A DNA stretch of 6,116 nucleotides from Microbacteriaceae bacterium (GTDB lineage: Bacteria > Actinomycetota > Actinomycetes > Actinomycetales > Microbacteriaceae): NCBI GenBank assembly GCA_009925875.1, contig RFQD01000083.1:1-6116 (forward strand). Direction: 5' to 3'. The notes beneath the pieces were generated by a model. That model saw nothing but the letters and a program-made list of their open reading frames with translations. It searched no databases and was not told the origin of the DNA. A program made the position numbers and the translations under genes. Positions 1-5,821 of this stretch are shown here, piece by piece (the stretch's first letter is position 1; each line of letters begins with the position of its first letter).

Positions 1-1
1 G

Positions 2-1099
2 GTCATCCCCCAGATTTCCGTCGTCATGGGCCCTTGCGCGGGCGGCGCGGTATATTCCCCGGCAATGACCGACTTCATTTTCATGGTGCGCGAAACCAGC
101 CACATGTTTATTACTGGTCCGGATGTTGTGAAAACCGTGACCGGCGAAGAAGTGGGCTTCGAGGAATTAGGTGGCGCATTGACGCACAACACCATCTCGG
201 GCGTCTCGCACTACCTCGCTTCTGACGAGGATGACGCGCTCGACTACGCGCGCACCCTCGTGTCGTACCTGCCCGACAACAACATGGCCGAGCATCCCGT
301 CTACGAGGCGGATGCCGAACTCGAAATCACCGAATCGGACAAGAAGCTCAACACACTGATACCGGACTCAACCAACCAGCCCTACGACATGCACGAAGTC
401 ATTCGTCACGTCGTCGACCACGAAGATTTTCTCGAAGTGCAGCCGCTGTTCGCGTCGAACATCGTGATCGGGTTCGCCCGAATCGAAGGTCGTACGGTGG
501 GAATTATTGCCAATCAGCCGAGCCAGATGGGTGGCACACTCAACATCGAGGCGGGCGAAAAAGCGAGTCGCTTCGTGCGCTTCTGCGATGCGTTCTCGAT
601 TCCCATTCTGACGTTTGTCGACACACCCGGTTATCTCCCCGGCACCGACCAGGAATGGACGGGCGTCATTCGGCGTGGAGCCAAGCTTCTCTATGCCTAC
701 GCCGAAGCAACCGTGCCACTCGTGACCGTCATCACGCGTAAGGCCTACGGTGGCGCCTACATCGTTATGGGATCGAAGCAGCTCGGAGCAGATCTCAACC
801 TCGCCTGGCCCACGGCAGAGATTGCTGTCATGGGTGGTCAAGGTGCGGTCAACATTCTGTTCCGCGACAAAATCAAGGCCGCTGAAGAAGCCGGCGATGA
901 CGTCAACGCCGTGCGAACGAAGCTCGCGAACGAGTACACCTACAACGTGGCCAGCCCGTTCCTTGCGGCGGAGCGCGGTGAGCTTGACGGCGTCATCGAA
1001 CCGGCGGCAACGCGCGTGGCAGTCTTGAAGGCGTTCCGTGCCCTGCGCGGGAAGCGTTCGAGTTTGCCGCCGAAGAAGCACGGGAATATCCCGCTCTAA
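2..1099 (+). CDS. accD: Acyl-CoA carboxylase carboxyltransferase (beta) subunit, 5'-truncated by window edge
   Basis: This is the carboxyltransferase beta subunit of a biotin-dependent acyl-CoA carboxylase (AccD/PccB type), which transfers carboxyl from carboxybiotin to acetyl-CoA or propionyl-CoA. The frame is open from base 2 and reads VIPQISVV before the first ATG at 26, so that ATG is internal. The window shows 365 residues; family members are usually about 520-550, so roughly 160 N-terminal residues are missing. Visible motifs, numbered from base 2: [11 protein letters not shown] (10-20, N-domain oxyanion-hole glycines), [10 protein letters not shown] (205-214), [14 protein letters not shown] (246-259, second oxyanion hole), [13 protein letters not shown] (266-278) and the typical C-terminus KKHGNIPL. 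It ends in TAATG, overlapping accE by one base, which suggests translational coupling. The family is secure. Acetyl- versus propionyl-CoA preference cannot be settled from this fragment, though the overall form resembles actinobacterial PccB/AccD5. Confidence 0.96.
   Translation, partial: VIPQISVVMGPCAGGAVYSPAMTDFIFMVRETSHMFITGPDVVKTVTGEEVGFEELGGALTHNTISGVSHYLASDEDDALDYARTLVSYLPDNNMAEHPVYEADAELEITESDKKLNTLIPDSTNQPYDMHEVIRHVVDHEDFLEVQPLFASNIVIGFARIEGRTVGIIANQPSQMGGTLNIEAGEKASRFVRFCDAFSIPILTFVDTPGYLPGTDQEWTGVIRRGAKLLYAYAEATVPLVTVITRKAYGGAYIVMGSKQLGADLNLAWPTAEIAVMGGQGAVNILFRDKIKAAEEAGDDVNAVRTKLANEYTYNVASPFLAAERGELDGVIEPAATRVAVLKAFRALRGKRSSLPPKKHGNIPL
1081..1093 (+). repeat. Short perfect inverted repeat just upstream of the accE start
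   Basis: CGGGA (1081-1085) and TCCCG (1089-1093) form a perfect 5-bp stem with loop ATA, inside the last codons of accD and six bases before the accE ATG. The left arm contains GGGA, the only Shine-Dalgarno-like purine tract near the start apart from GAAGAAG at about 1072-1078. The hairpin may be fortuitous, since these bases also encode the conserved C-terminus of the beta subunit. If it forms, ribosomes finishing accD would melt it, which fits coupled translation. Confidence 0.3.
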
Positions 1100-1377
1100 T
1101 GTCCACCGACAGCTCAGACGTCGCGTCCCCCGCGCCCGAAGGTCAAGAAGACGAGTACGAACTCCACCTGCAAGACAAGGTTCGCTTTGTCACGCGCGGC
1201 GTGACAGCGGAGGAGAAAGCTGCGGTCATCGTGGCCCTGGACAAGCTCGTTGACGAGGAGTCAGCGCTCGAACACGGGTTGGCCGCGTCGAGCGAGTCGA
1301 TGTGGGAGAAGCGCCGCAAGGGCATCCGTGAAAATGTCTGGCTGACACGCAGCTTCGAAGACGACTTCACGGTCTAG
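1099..1377 (+). CDS. accE: Acyl-CoA carboxylase epsilon subunit
   Basis: A 92-residue protein that I read as the small epsilon subunit found in actinobacterial acyl-CoA carboxylases, which binds the alpha-beta core and stimulates activity. The first 20 or so residues are acidic and probably disordered. Residues 28-54 (VRFVTRGVTAEEKAAVIVAL and on) match the strand-turn-helix core of the family, where a 'G-x-x-T-x-E-E' turn starts a helix. Residues 67-85 carry the tryptophan- and arginine-rich tail (SMWEKRRKGIRENVWLTR), comparable to the W...R...W tail of other epsilon subunits. The turn proline common in relatives (GNPT) is absent here (GVT). The ATG overlaps the accD stop (TAATG), and position directly after the beta subunit is the strongest support. 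Sequence conservation in this family is low, so the assignment rests partly on context. Confidence 0.82.
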   Translation: MSTDSSDVASPAPEGQEDEYELHLQDKVRFVTRGVTAEEKAAVIVALDKLVDEESALEHGLAASSESMWEKRRKGIRENVWLTRSFEDDFTV

Positions 1378-1397
1378 ACCGCCGAGCCACCACACTG

Positions 1398-1739
1398 ATG
1401 TCAGATCCAGTCGGTTTTCACGCTGAACGCTACCGAAACGACTTCACCGAGGCGGAGAATCGCACCTTCACCGAGCAATTCGCCTGCATCACGACGGCAA
1501 TGGCGGCGGCGATGGCGGAAGGCGTGCCGGTAACGGACGCGCGCGTACAGGAGCAGGTGGGGGCACACTACGAGTTCTGCCTGCAGTTTTGGACTCCCAC
1601 GCGTGCGGCGTACAAAAGCCTCGCCATGTCCTACATCCTTCCGTCGGCCTATCGGGATGCGTACGAGAGTGTTGCCGTTGGTTTGGGCAAGTATCACTAC
1701 GACGCGATTGTTCTGTGGGCGGATACGCACCTCGACTAG
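1398..1739 (+). CDS. Stand-alone TipAS-like domain protein
   Basis: A 113-residue, soluble, mostly helical protein that resembles the TipAS antibiotic-recognition domain, a globin-like fold found at the C-terminus of MerR regulators such as TipAL. The match covers residues 50-110: an acidic/aromatic helix with H57-Y58, FWTPTRAAYKSLAMSY (64-79), a 'Y..AY' turn (85-89), then GLGKYHYDAIVLWAD (95-109), which parallels 'PGLA.Y..DAI' in TipAS. There is no DNA-binding domain, signal peptide or membrane segment. In my hand alignment, the two TipAS cysteines that bond thiopeptides correspond to P67 and S74, so covalent drug capture is not expected; cysteines occur only at 30 and 61. The start is the only ATG near the frame opening, 20 bases after accE, with no clear Shine-Dalgarno. 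It is probably cotranscribed with accD-accE. Family membership is fairly likely; its ligand and role are unknown. Confidence 0.72.
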   Translation: MSDPVGFHAERYRNDFTEAENRTFTEQFACITTAMAAAMAEGVPVTDARVQEQVGAHYEFCLQFWTPTRAAYKSLAMSYILPSAYRDAYESVAVGLGKYHYDAIVLWADTHLD

Positions 1740-1772
1740 GCCCGCTCTCTGCAGCGGTCTTATCGGGGCACT

Positions 1773-1789
1773 GCCCACTCGTGGGTTTT
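1773..1789 (+). terminator. Possible weak intrinsic terminator after the TipAS-like gene
   Basis: CCCA (1774-1777) pairs with TGGG (1782-1785) around the tetraloop CTCG, extendable by one G-T pair, and is followed by four T residues (1786-1789). It begins 34 bases after the TipAS-like stop codon. The stem is short for a rho-independent terminator, so on its own this is a weak candidate. Confidence 0.25.
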
Positions 1790-1869
1790 CCCCTGTCGAC
1801 TTCACGTGGATCTGCAGGAAACTAGGGGCCTGTCTGCATTCGCGTCCCCCCACGCGGTGCCGCCAGTCC

Positions 1870-1910
1870 GTGGGTCGGGGCACGTTTTTCGGGTTGATGC
1901 CCCGACTCAC
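1870..1910 (+). terminator. Strong hairpin (first of a pair) in the convergent gap
   Basis: GTGGGTCGGGGCA (1870-1882) pairs with TGCCCCGACTCAC (1898-1910): 13 bp with a 15-base loop. The only non-Watson-Crick position (1873/1907) is a G-U wobble in a plus-strand transcript but a C-A mismatch in a minus-strand transcript, so the fold favours plus-strand RNA. There is no T tract right after the stem, though five T residues sit in the loop (1885-1889). It is plausibly part of the 3' end of the accD-accE-TipAS transcript, since terminators without U tracts are common in GC-rich actinobacteria. Confidence 0.55.
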
Positions 1911-1920
1911 CCCACAGCGG

Positions 1921-1953
1921 TCAGAGGGTCAACTGCACAAGTTGGCCCTCTGA
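1921..1953 (+). terminator. Strong hairpin (second of a pair), probable transcription terminator
   Basis: TCAGAGGGTCAACT (1921-1934) pairs with AGTTGGCCCTCTGA (1940-1953): 14 bp closed over the five-base loop GCACA. The single imperfect position (1929/1945) is a U-G wobble in plus-strand RNA and an A-C mismatch in minus-strand RNA, again favouring the plus transcript. It starts ten bases after the previous hairpin and lies 31 bases beyond the methyltransferase stop codon, so it could serve either converging transcript. No U tract follows on either strand. Confidence 0.65.
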
Positions 1954-1984
1954 TCTGGGAAAACCATAATGCGGATAAACGGCG

Positions 1985-3280
1985 CTACGAACGGACAAAC
2001 CGAGCAACGGCCTCGACGTGGTGCGTGTGTGGGAAGAAGTCGTGTGCTTCGAGGTGCGCCAACTCGTAGCCGTGCGTTGACAGCAGATGCGCATCCCGCG
2101 CCAAGGCAACCGGGTCACACGCAACGTAGATGATCTGTGCGGGGGCCAACTCACCGAGTGAGTCGACTACGTCGCGTCCGGCGCCCGAACGAGGCGGGTC
2201 GAGAATCACGGTCGCCGCAGCGAGCCGCGATCGATCCATCGCCGAGGCGGTGACAGCGGTATCAGCGAGAAACCGGTCGACGCGAGCCGTGACGGCACGC
2301 GCTCCAACCCAGTGAGCGAGGTTGTTCGAGGCGAACTCCGTCGCCTCGTCGTCGAGTTCGACGCTCGTGATGCGCGTTGTCGATCCGAAAGCATCTCCGA
2401 CCGCAGCCGCAATCAATCCAACCCCGCCGTATAAATCAAGATTGGCCGCACGAGGATCAAACAGTTGACTGTCAATCGCCCGCGTGACCGCCTGCGTCAA
2501 GACGAGCGGAGCACGTCGATGAACCTGCCAGAAACTCGATGCGCGCAGTTGAAATTCGCGCTCGCCGACGCGCTGGATGATGAGTGGTGCTTTCGTGGTG
2601 TCGTTGTCACGGGATTCCAGAGCAACCAGGCCGCTGTCGGCGTCGACGAGAGTGACTCCGTCGATGTCGCTCATGGTGGCCGACAACGGAGCCGATTCCT
2701 GGATTCGGCGTGTTGCCAAAGGAAGGCTCGTCACTGACACAACTCGATGACTCCTGGCCGCAAACGGACCAACTCGCCCGTCCGCATCCACGTGCAAAAA
2801 CTCGCGCGTTCGATAGCCCAATCCGTTTGTTTCGTCGTCACCTGGTGCCGACTCCACCGAGACCGTGACGTCAACCTTGGCCATACGAGAAAAAGAATCG
2901 GTGAGTACGAAGGCCTTGAGATCACGCTGATGCGCAAGGTCAATGTGTCCGAAATCTGCTCCGCCCGGTCTCTCACTCGGGTCGCGCGTCAGTGCGGCGT
3001 CGGCCCAGATGTGTTCGCGTCGATGCGGTGAGGGGGTGAGTACGTCAAGAGTTTCGGCACGCCAGAAACTCTTCTGTGAGTCGTCGGAAATGCGAGCTCG
3101 AACCCGCTCGCCCGGAATCGCATCGGTCACGAATATGACGCGCCCGTCGTGCCGCGCGACAAAAACGCCACCGTGGGCCACGTTGGTAATGTCGAGTTCG
3201 ACCTCGGTGCCGACGAACCCCGCTGACTTAATCACGTGGGGACGGCGGCCTTGGTGTCGCGGACTCATGTCTTTGAGCAT
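1985..3280 (-). CDS. TRAM-domain class I RNA (uracil-C5) methyltransferase, TrmA/RlmD family
   Basis: A 431-residue SAM-dependent enzyme predicted to methylate C5 of a uridine in rRNA or tRNA. Order: an N-terminal TRAM RNA-binding domain (about 22-80), a central beta domain, then the Rossmann methyltransferase fold. Motifs: FQLRASSFWQVH (243-254, SAM-pocket motif), LDLYGGVGL (281-289, motif I), ILDPPRSGAGRD (359-370), YVACDP (385-390) with the expected nucleophile C388, and FPHTHHVE (416-423) with the expected base E423. C388 is the only cysteine, so the 4Fe-4S cluster of RlmD/RumA cannot form. I chose the ATG at 3280 because GGGAG lies six bases upstream (3291-3287); an ATG at 3268 (MSPRH) is the alternative. 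The frame stays open further upstream, but that part overlaps maf and has no family match. The gene converges on the TipAS-like gene and diverges from maf. The target base is unknown. Confidence 0.9.
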   Translation of the reverse strand: MLKDMSPRHQGRRPHVIKSAGFVGTEVELDITNVAHGGVFVARHDGRVIFVTDAIPGERVRARISDDSQKSFWRAETLDVLTPSPHRREHIWADAALTRDPSERPGGADFGHIDLAHQRDLKAFVLTDSFSRMAKVDVTVSVESAPGDDETNGLGYRTREFLHVDADGRVGPFAARSHRVVSVTSLPLATRRIQESAPLSATMSDIDGVTLVDADSGLVALESRDNDTTKAPLIIQRVGEREFQLRASSFWQVHRRAPLVLTQAVTRAIDSQLFDPRAANLDLYGGVGLIAAAVGDAFGSTTRITSVELDDEATEFASNNLAHWVGARAVTARVDRFLADTAVTASAMDRSRLAAATVILDPPRSGAGRDVVDSLGELAPAQIIYVACDPVALARDAHLLSTHGYELAHLEAHDFFPHTHHVEAVARFVRS

Positions 3281-3286
3281 CCCACA

Positions 3287-3291
3287 CTCCC
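3287..3291 (-). promoter_or_regulatory. Ribosome binding site that decides the methyltransferase start
   Basis: On the minus strand this reads GGGAG, with six bases before the ATG at 3280. The competing ATG at 3268 has only a weak AAAGA upstream. This makes 3280 the better start. Confidence 0.55.
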
Positions 3292-3307
3292 ACGCCCACT
3301 TTTCAGC

Positions 3308-3314
3308 AAGGAAG
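3308..3314 (+). promoter_or_regulatory. Ribosome binding site for maf
   Basis: AAGGAAG is a good Shine-Dalgarno sequence, ending 12 bases before the ATG at 3327, somewhat longer than usual. It supports 3327 rather than any upstream in-frame ATG, which would lie inside the methyltransferase gene. I see no convincing -35/-10 pair for either gene in the 46-base divergent gap. Confidence 0.6.
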
Positions 3315-3326
3315 ACGTCACCGCGC

Positions 3327-3965
3327 ATGCTCCTATATCTCGCGTCAACTTCTCCGGCCCGGCTTGCCACATTACGAGCAGCGGGCATCGAACCCGTGGT
3401 CGTGCCGAGTGAGGTCGACGAGGACGCGGCCGTCGCAGCCGCCGAACTTGAACGTGGACACCTGCTCGACCCGGCGGACATGGTGTTGCTTCTGGCCCGT
3501 GCGAAGGCCGAGGCGGTTGTCGCACCCGGCATGGACGGTCTGGTGCTCGGTGGCGATTCCGCTTTCGTGCTCGACGGTGTGACCTATGGCAAGCCGCACG
3601 AGCCACACGTCGCCCGCGAGCGATGGCTCGCCCAACGCGGTCGCACCGGCGAACTGTTCAGCGGTCACTGGCTCATGCGCGTCACCGACGGCACGATAGT
3701 CGACGCCGTGGGTGAGATCGCGGTGGCGACCGTGACGTTTGCTGATGACATCACGGATGCCGAACTCGACGCCTACATCGACTCGGGTGAACCCCTTGAA
3801 GTCGCCGGGGCATTCACCATCGACTCGCTCGGCGGACCATTCATTACGCGCATCGACGGAGATCCATCCACCGTCATTGGCGTGAGCTTGCCAACCGTGC
3901 GGCGTCTCGCCGGCAAGCTCGGTGCCTTCTGGCCCGACCTCTGGAATCGCACCGAGGGTTCGTGA
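3327..3965 (+). CDS. maf: Maf-family nucleoside triphosphate pyrophosphatase
   Basis: A 212-residue cytoplasmic enzyme of the Maf/HAM1-like group, which hydrolyses nucleoside triphosphates (dTTP, UTP or modified forms) to the monophosphate and pyrophosphate, a nucleotide-pool cleaning role. Motifs in order: LYLASTSPARLATLRAAGI (3-21, the S-x-SP-x-R nucleotide loop at the N-terminus), SEVDE (28-32), ARAKAEAV (57-64), LGGDSAFVLDGVTYGKP (74-90, with the presumed catalytic Asp at 77), then GEPLEVAGAFTIDSLGG (154-170) and IGVSLPTVRRL (184-194). Length matches actinobacterial Maf proteins. The start at 3327 places the SP-x-R loop at the very N-terminus, as in the family, and has a Shine-Dalgarno. 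It stops 38 bases before the carboxylase alpha subunit, so readthrough is possible. Maf between epsilon/beta and alpha carboxylase genes is a known actinobacterial arrangement. The preferred substrate is not resolved. Confidence 0.92.
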   Translation: MLLYLASTSPARLATLRAAGIEPVVVPSEVDEDAAVAAAELERGHLLDPADMVLLLARAKAEAVVAPGMDGLVLGGDSAFVLDGVTYGKPHEPHVARERWLAQRGRTGELFSGHWLMRVTDGTIVDAVGEIAVATVTFADDITDAELDAYIDSGEPLEVAGAFTIDSLGGPFITRIDGDPSTVIGVSLPTVRRLAGKLGAFWPDLWNRTEGS

Positions 3966-3990
3966 CACCCACATGACGGGCATCCGTCGC

Positions 3991-3996
3991 TAGGCT
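3991..3996 (+). promoter_or_regulatory. Candidate -10 element for a leaderless carboxylase alpha-subunit transcript
   Basis: TAGGCT fits the actinobacterial -10 pattern TAnnnT and is followed by exactly seven bases before the ATG at 4004, so transcription would begin at or next to the start codon. No Shine-Dalgarno precedes this ATG, which also points to leaderless translation. No clear -35 hexamer is visible at 16-18 bases upstream. Confidence 0.5.
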
Positions 3997-4003
3997 GACA
4001 TGC

Positions 4004-5773
4004 ATGCCTCGCATCACTAAGGTCCTCATTGCCAACCGTGGCGAAATTGCCGTTCGCGTCATTCGCGCAGCCCGCGATTATGGAATCGGTTCGGTGGCGG
4101 TCTATGCCGATCAAGACCGGGATGCTCTGCACGCCAAGCTTGCCGATGAGGCCTATGCCCTGGGCGGAACGACGAGTGCCGAGACGTACCTCGTGATTGA
4201 CAAGATTCTCGCCGTCGCGCGTCGCAGCGGTGCAAACGCGGTCCACCCCGGATACGGCTTCCTCGCAGAGAATGCCGACTTCGCGCGTGCCGTCATCGAC
4301 GCGGGGATGATCTGGATTGGGCCGTCGCCCGAGGCCATCGAGCGTCTCGGCGACAAGGTATCCGCTCGCCATGTGGCCGAAAAAGTGGGAGCTCCGCTCG
4401 CGCCGGGAACACTCAATCCCGTCTCTGACGCGGCCGAGGTACTCGAGTTTGTCGACAAGGTCGGTCTGCCCGTGGCCATCAAGGCCGCCTTTGGCGGCGG
4501 GGGTCGCGGACTTAAGGTAGCCCGCACTCGGGAAGAAGTTGCTGACCAGTTTGACTCAGCGACTCGCGAGGCCATCGCCGCTTTTGGTCGTGGAGAATGT
4601 TTCGTCGAGAAATACCTTGATCAGCCCCGTCACGTCGAGACGCAGTGCCTGGCCGACGCTCACGGCAATGTTGTCGTTGTCTCGACGCGAGACTGCTCAC
4701 TCCAACGCCGTCACCAAAAATTGGTCGAAGAAGCTCCCGCGCCGTTCTTGACGGATGCGCAGCTCGAGATGCTCTACAGCTCCTCGAAGGCCATCCTCAA
4801 AGAGGTCAGCTACCAAGGTGCCGGCACGTGCGAGTTTCTCATCGGTAAAGACGGCACAGTTTCGTTTCTCGAGGTGAACACGCGCTTGCAGGTCGAGCAT
4901 CCGGTCAGCGAAGAGGTCACCGGAATCGACCTTGTGCGCGAGCAGTTCCGCATCGCGGAGGGCGGTGTTCTCGACTACGGCGACCCTGAGATAACGGGGC
5001 ATTCGTTCGAGTTCCGAATCAACGGTGAGGATGCGGGCCGCAACTTCATGCCCGCCCCCGGCCCCGTGCACGTGTTCCACGTTCCCGGCGGCCCCGGCGT
5101 GCGCGTCGACACGGGTGTCACCGCGGGCGACGAAATCTCTGGATCATTCGACTCCATGGTTGCCAAGCTCATCGTGACCGGTGCCACCCGTCAGGAAGCT
5201 CTCGAACGATCGCGCCGGGCACTCGATGAGTTCGAGGTTCTCGGCCTACCGACCGTATTGCCGTTCCACCGCAAGATTGTCGTCGACCCGGCGTTTGCGC
5301 CTACGGGGGACAAGCCATTCTCGGTTTACACATCATGGATTGAGACAGAGTTCGAAAACGACATTGAACCCTGGAGCGGTGAGACGGAAGAGACCAAGGC
5401 TCAGGCCAAACGTCAGCATGTCACGCTCGAAGTGGATGGTCGTCGAATTGAAGTTGCGCTGCCGGCAAAACTTCTGCGCAATACTCCCGGCGACCTCGCA
5501 AACCTCGGTCCCGCACCCAAACGCAAGGCGAGTGCTCTGGCTGCGTCCGGGCCGTCCGGTGCAGCCGTGAAAGCACCGATGCAAGCGACAGTGGTGAAAG
5601 TTGCCGTCGAAGAAGGACAGCGGGTCTCCAAAGGCGACCTCATCCTGGTGCTCGAGGCGATGAAGATGGAGCAACCGGTCACCGCACACAAGAACGGAAC
5701 GGTAAGTAACGTCAATGCACCGATTGGTCAGACCGTGTCAAACGGTCACGTTTTGCTCCACATCGACGATTAG
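4004..5773 (+). CDS. accA: Acyl-CoA carboxylase alpha subunit (biotin carboxylase plus biotin carboxyl carrier domain)
   Basis: A complete 589-residue alpha subunit of actinobacterial type (also called AccA3/BccA/AccBC; not E. coli AccA). It carboxylates its own biotin with ATP and bicarbonate and delivers carboxybiotin to the beta subunit. Domains: pre-ATP-grasp (1-115, opening [17 protein letters not shown]), ATP-grasp (about 116-320) with glycine loop [12 protein letters not shown] (161-172) and RRHQKLVEE (235-243), active-site run [12 protein letters not shown] (289-300, with E290, N292, R294, E298) and FRING (337-341, R338), biotin carboxylase C-terminal domain (about 330-440), a short linker domain, an Ala/Pro/Lys linker (503-523) and the carrier domain with EAMKMEQ, biotinyl-lysine K554. 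All expected catalytic residues are present and the length is normal for the family. The same alpha subunit often serves several beta subunits, so a separate leaderless promoter would make sense. Confidence 0.97.
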   Translation: MPRITKVLIANRGEIAVRVIRAARDYGIGSVAVYADQDRDALHAKLADEAYALGGTTSAETYLVIDKILAVARRSGANAVHPGYGFLAENADFARAVIDAGMIWIGPSPEAIERLGDKVSARHVAEKVGAPLAPGTLNPVSDAAEVLEFVDKVGLPVAIKAAFGGGGRGLKVARTREEVADQFDSATREAIAAFGRGECFVEKYLDQPRHVETQCLADAHGNVVVVSTRDCSLQRRHQKLVEEAPAPFLTDAQLEMLYSSSKAILKEVSYQGAGTCEFLIGKDGTVSFLEVNTRLQVEHPVSEEVTGIDLVREQFRIAEGGVLDYGDPEITGHSFEFRINGEDAGRNFMPAPGPVHVFHVPGGPGVRVDTGVTAGDEISGSFDSMVAKLIVTGATRQEALERSRRALDEFEVLGLPTVLPFHRKIVVDPAFAPTGDKPFSVYTSWIETEFENDIEPWSGETEETKAQAKRQHVTLEVDGRRIEVALPAKLLRNTPGDLANLGPAPKRKASALAASGPSGAAVKAPMQATVVKVAVEEGQRVSKGDLILVLEAMKMEQPVTAHKNGTVSNVNAPIGQTVSNGHVLLHIDD

Positions 5774-5785
5774 TCTGCTCGACAA

Positions 5786-5801
5786 CCACGAGTCCACGAG
5801 A
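5786..5801 (+). repeat. Short tandem direct repeat between accA and the RidA-family gene
   Basis: CCACGAGT (5786-5793) is followed directly by CCACGAGA (5794-5801), matching at seven of eight positions. It lies in the 48-base gap between the carboxylase stop codon and the next gene. It is too short to assign a function, and chance is quite possible. Confidence 0.3.
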
Positions 5802-5806
5802 TCAAC

Positions 5807-5812
5807 GGAAAG
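5807..5812 (+). promoter_or_regulatory. Ribosome binding site for the RidA-family gene
   Basis: GGAAAG is a good Shine-Dalgarno sequence, ending nine bases before the ATG at 5822. It supports that start. No convincing promoter is visible in the short gap, so cotranscription with the carboxylase gene is possible. Confidence 0.6.
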
Positions 5813-5821
5813 CCACCAATT

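Larger units (their letters stand above)
1740..1984. other. Non-coding convergent intergenic region
   Basis: This gap lies between the stop codons of the TipAS-like gene (plus) and the RNA methyltransferase gene (minus). Open frames crossing it have no recognisable protein features and run into the neighbouring genes, so I treat it as non-coding. It holds a weak hairpin followed by TTTT near 1773-1789, a 5-bp stem CGCGT/ACGCG at 1841-1856, and two strong hairpins at 1870-1910 and 1921-1953. A short A/T-richer stretch (about 1958-1981) separates the last hairpin from the methyltransferase stop. Confidence 0.75.

Noticed and set aside
368..1081. 237-residue minus-strand frame opposite accD
   Set aside because: Typical antisense shadow in GC-rich DNA; its composition follows accD codon structure and shows no family motif.
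26..1099. ATG at 26 as the true start of the beta subunit
   Set aside because: The frame is open from base 2 and the residues before the ATG (VIPQISVV) are conserved family sequence, so the gene begins outside the window.
1841..1856. CGCGT/ACGCG stem in the convergent gap as a terminator
   Set aside because: Only 5 bp, no T tract, and far weaker than the two hairpins just downstream.
1401..1910. 169-residue minus-strand frame opposite the TipAS-like gene
   Set aside because: Arg-rich, no recognisable domain, crosses the hairpin region, and mirrors the codon pattern of the plus-strand gene.
1603..2069. Two plus-strand frames spanning the convergent gap (1603-1953 and 1806-2069)
   Set aside because: They overlap the TipAS-like gene, the hairpins and the methyltransferase out of frame, and have no domain features.
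2943..3326. Longer plus-strand start giving a 340-residue Maf
   Set aside because: The extension is antisense to the methyltransferase and has no Maf features; the nucleotide loop should be at the N-terminus, as it is from 3327.
3281..3532. Longer minus-strand start giving a 515-residue methyltransferase
   Set aside because: The extra N-terminal part is low-complexity Ala/Ser/Arg sequence antisense to maf, with no family match; a good Shine-Dalgarno favours 3280.
3372..4372. Long minus-strand frames opposite maf and the 5' end of accA
   Set aside because: They lie antisense to two well-supported genes and cross the maf-accA junction without any recognisable protein features.
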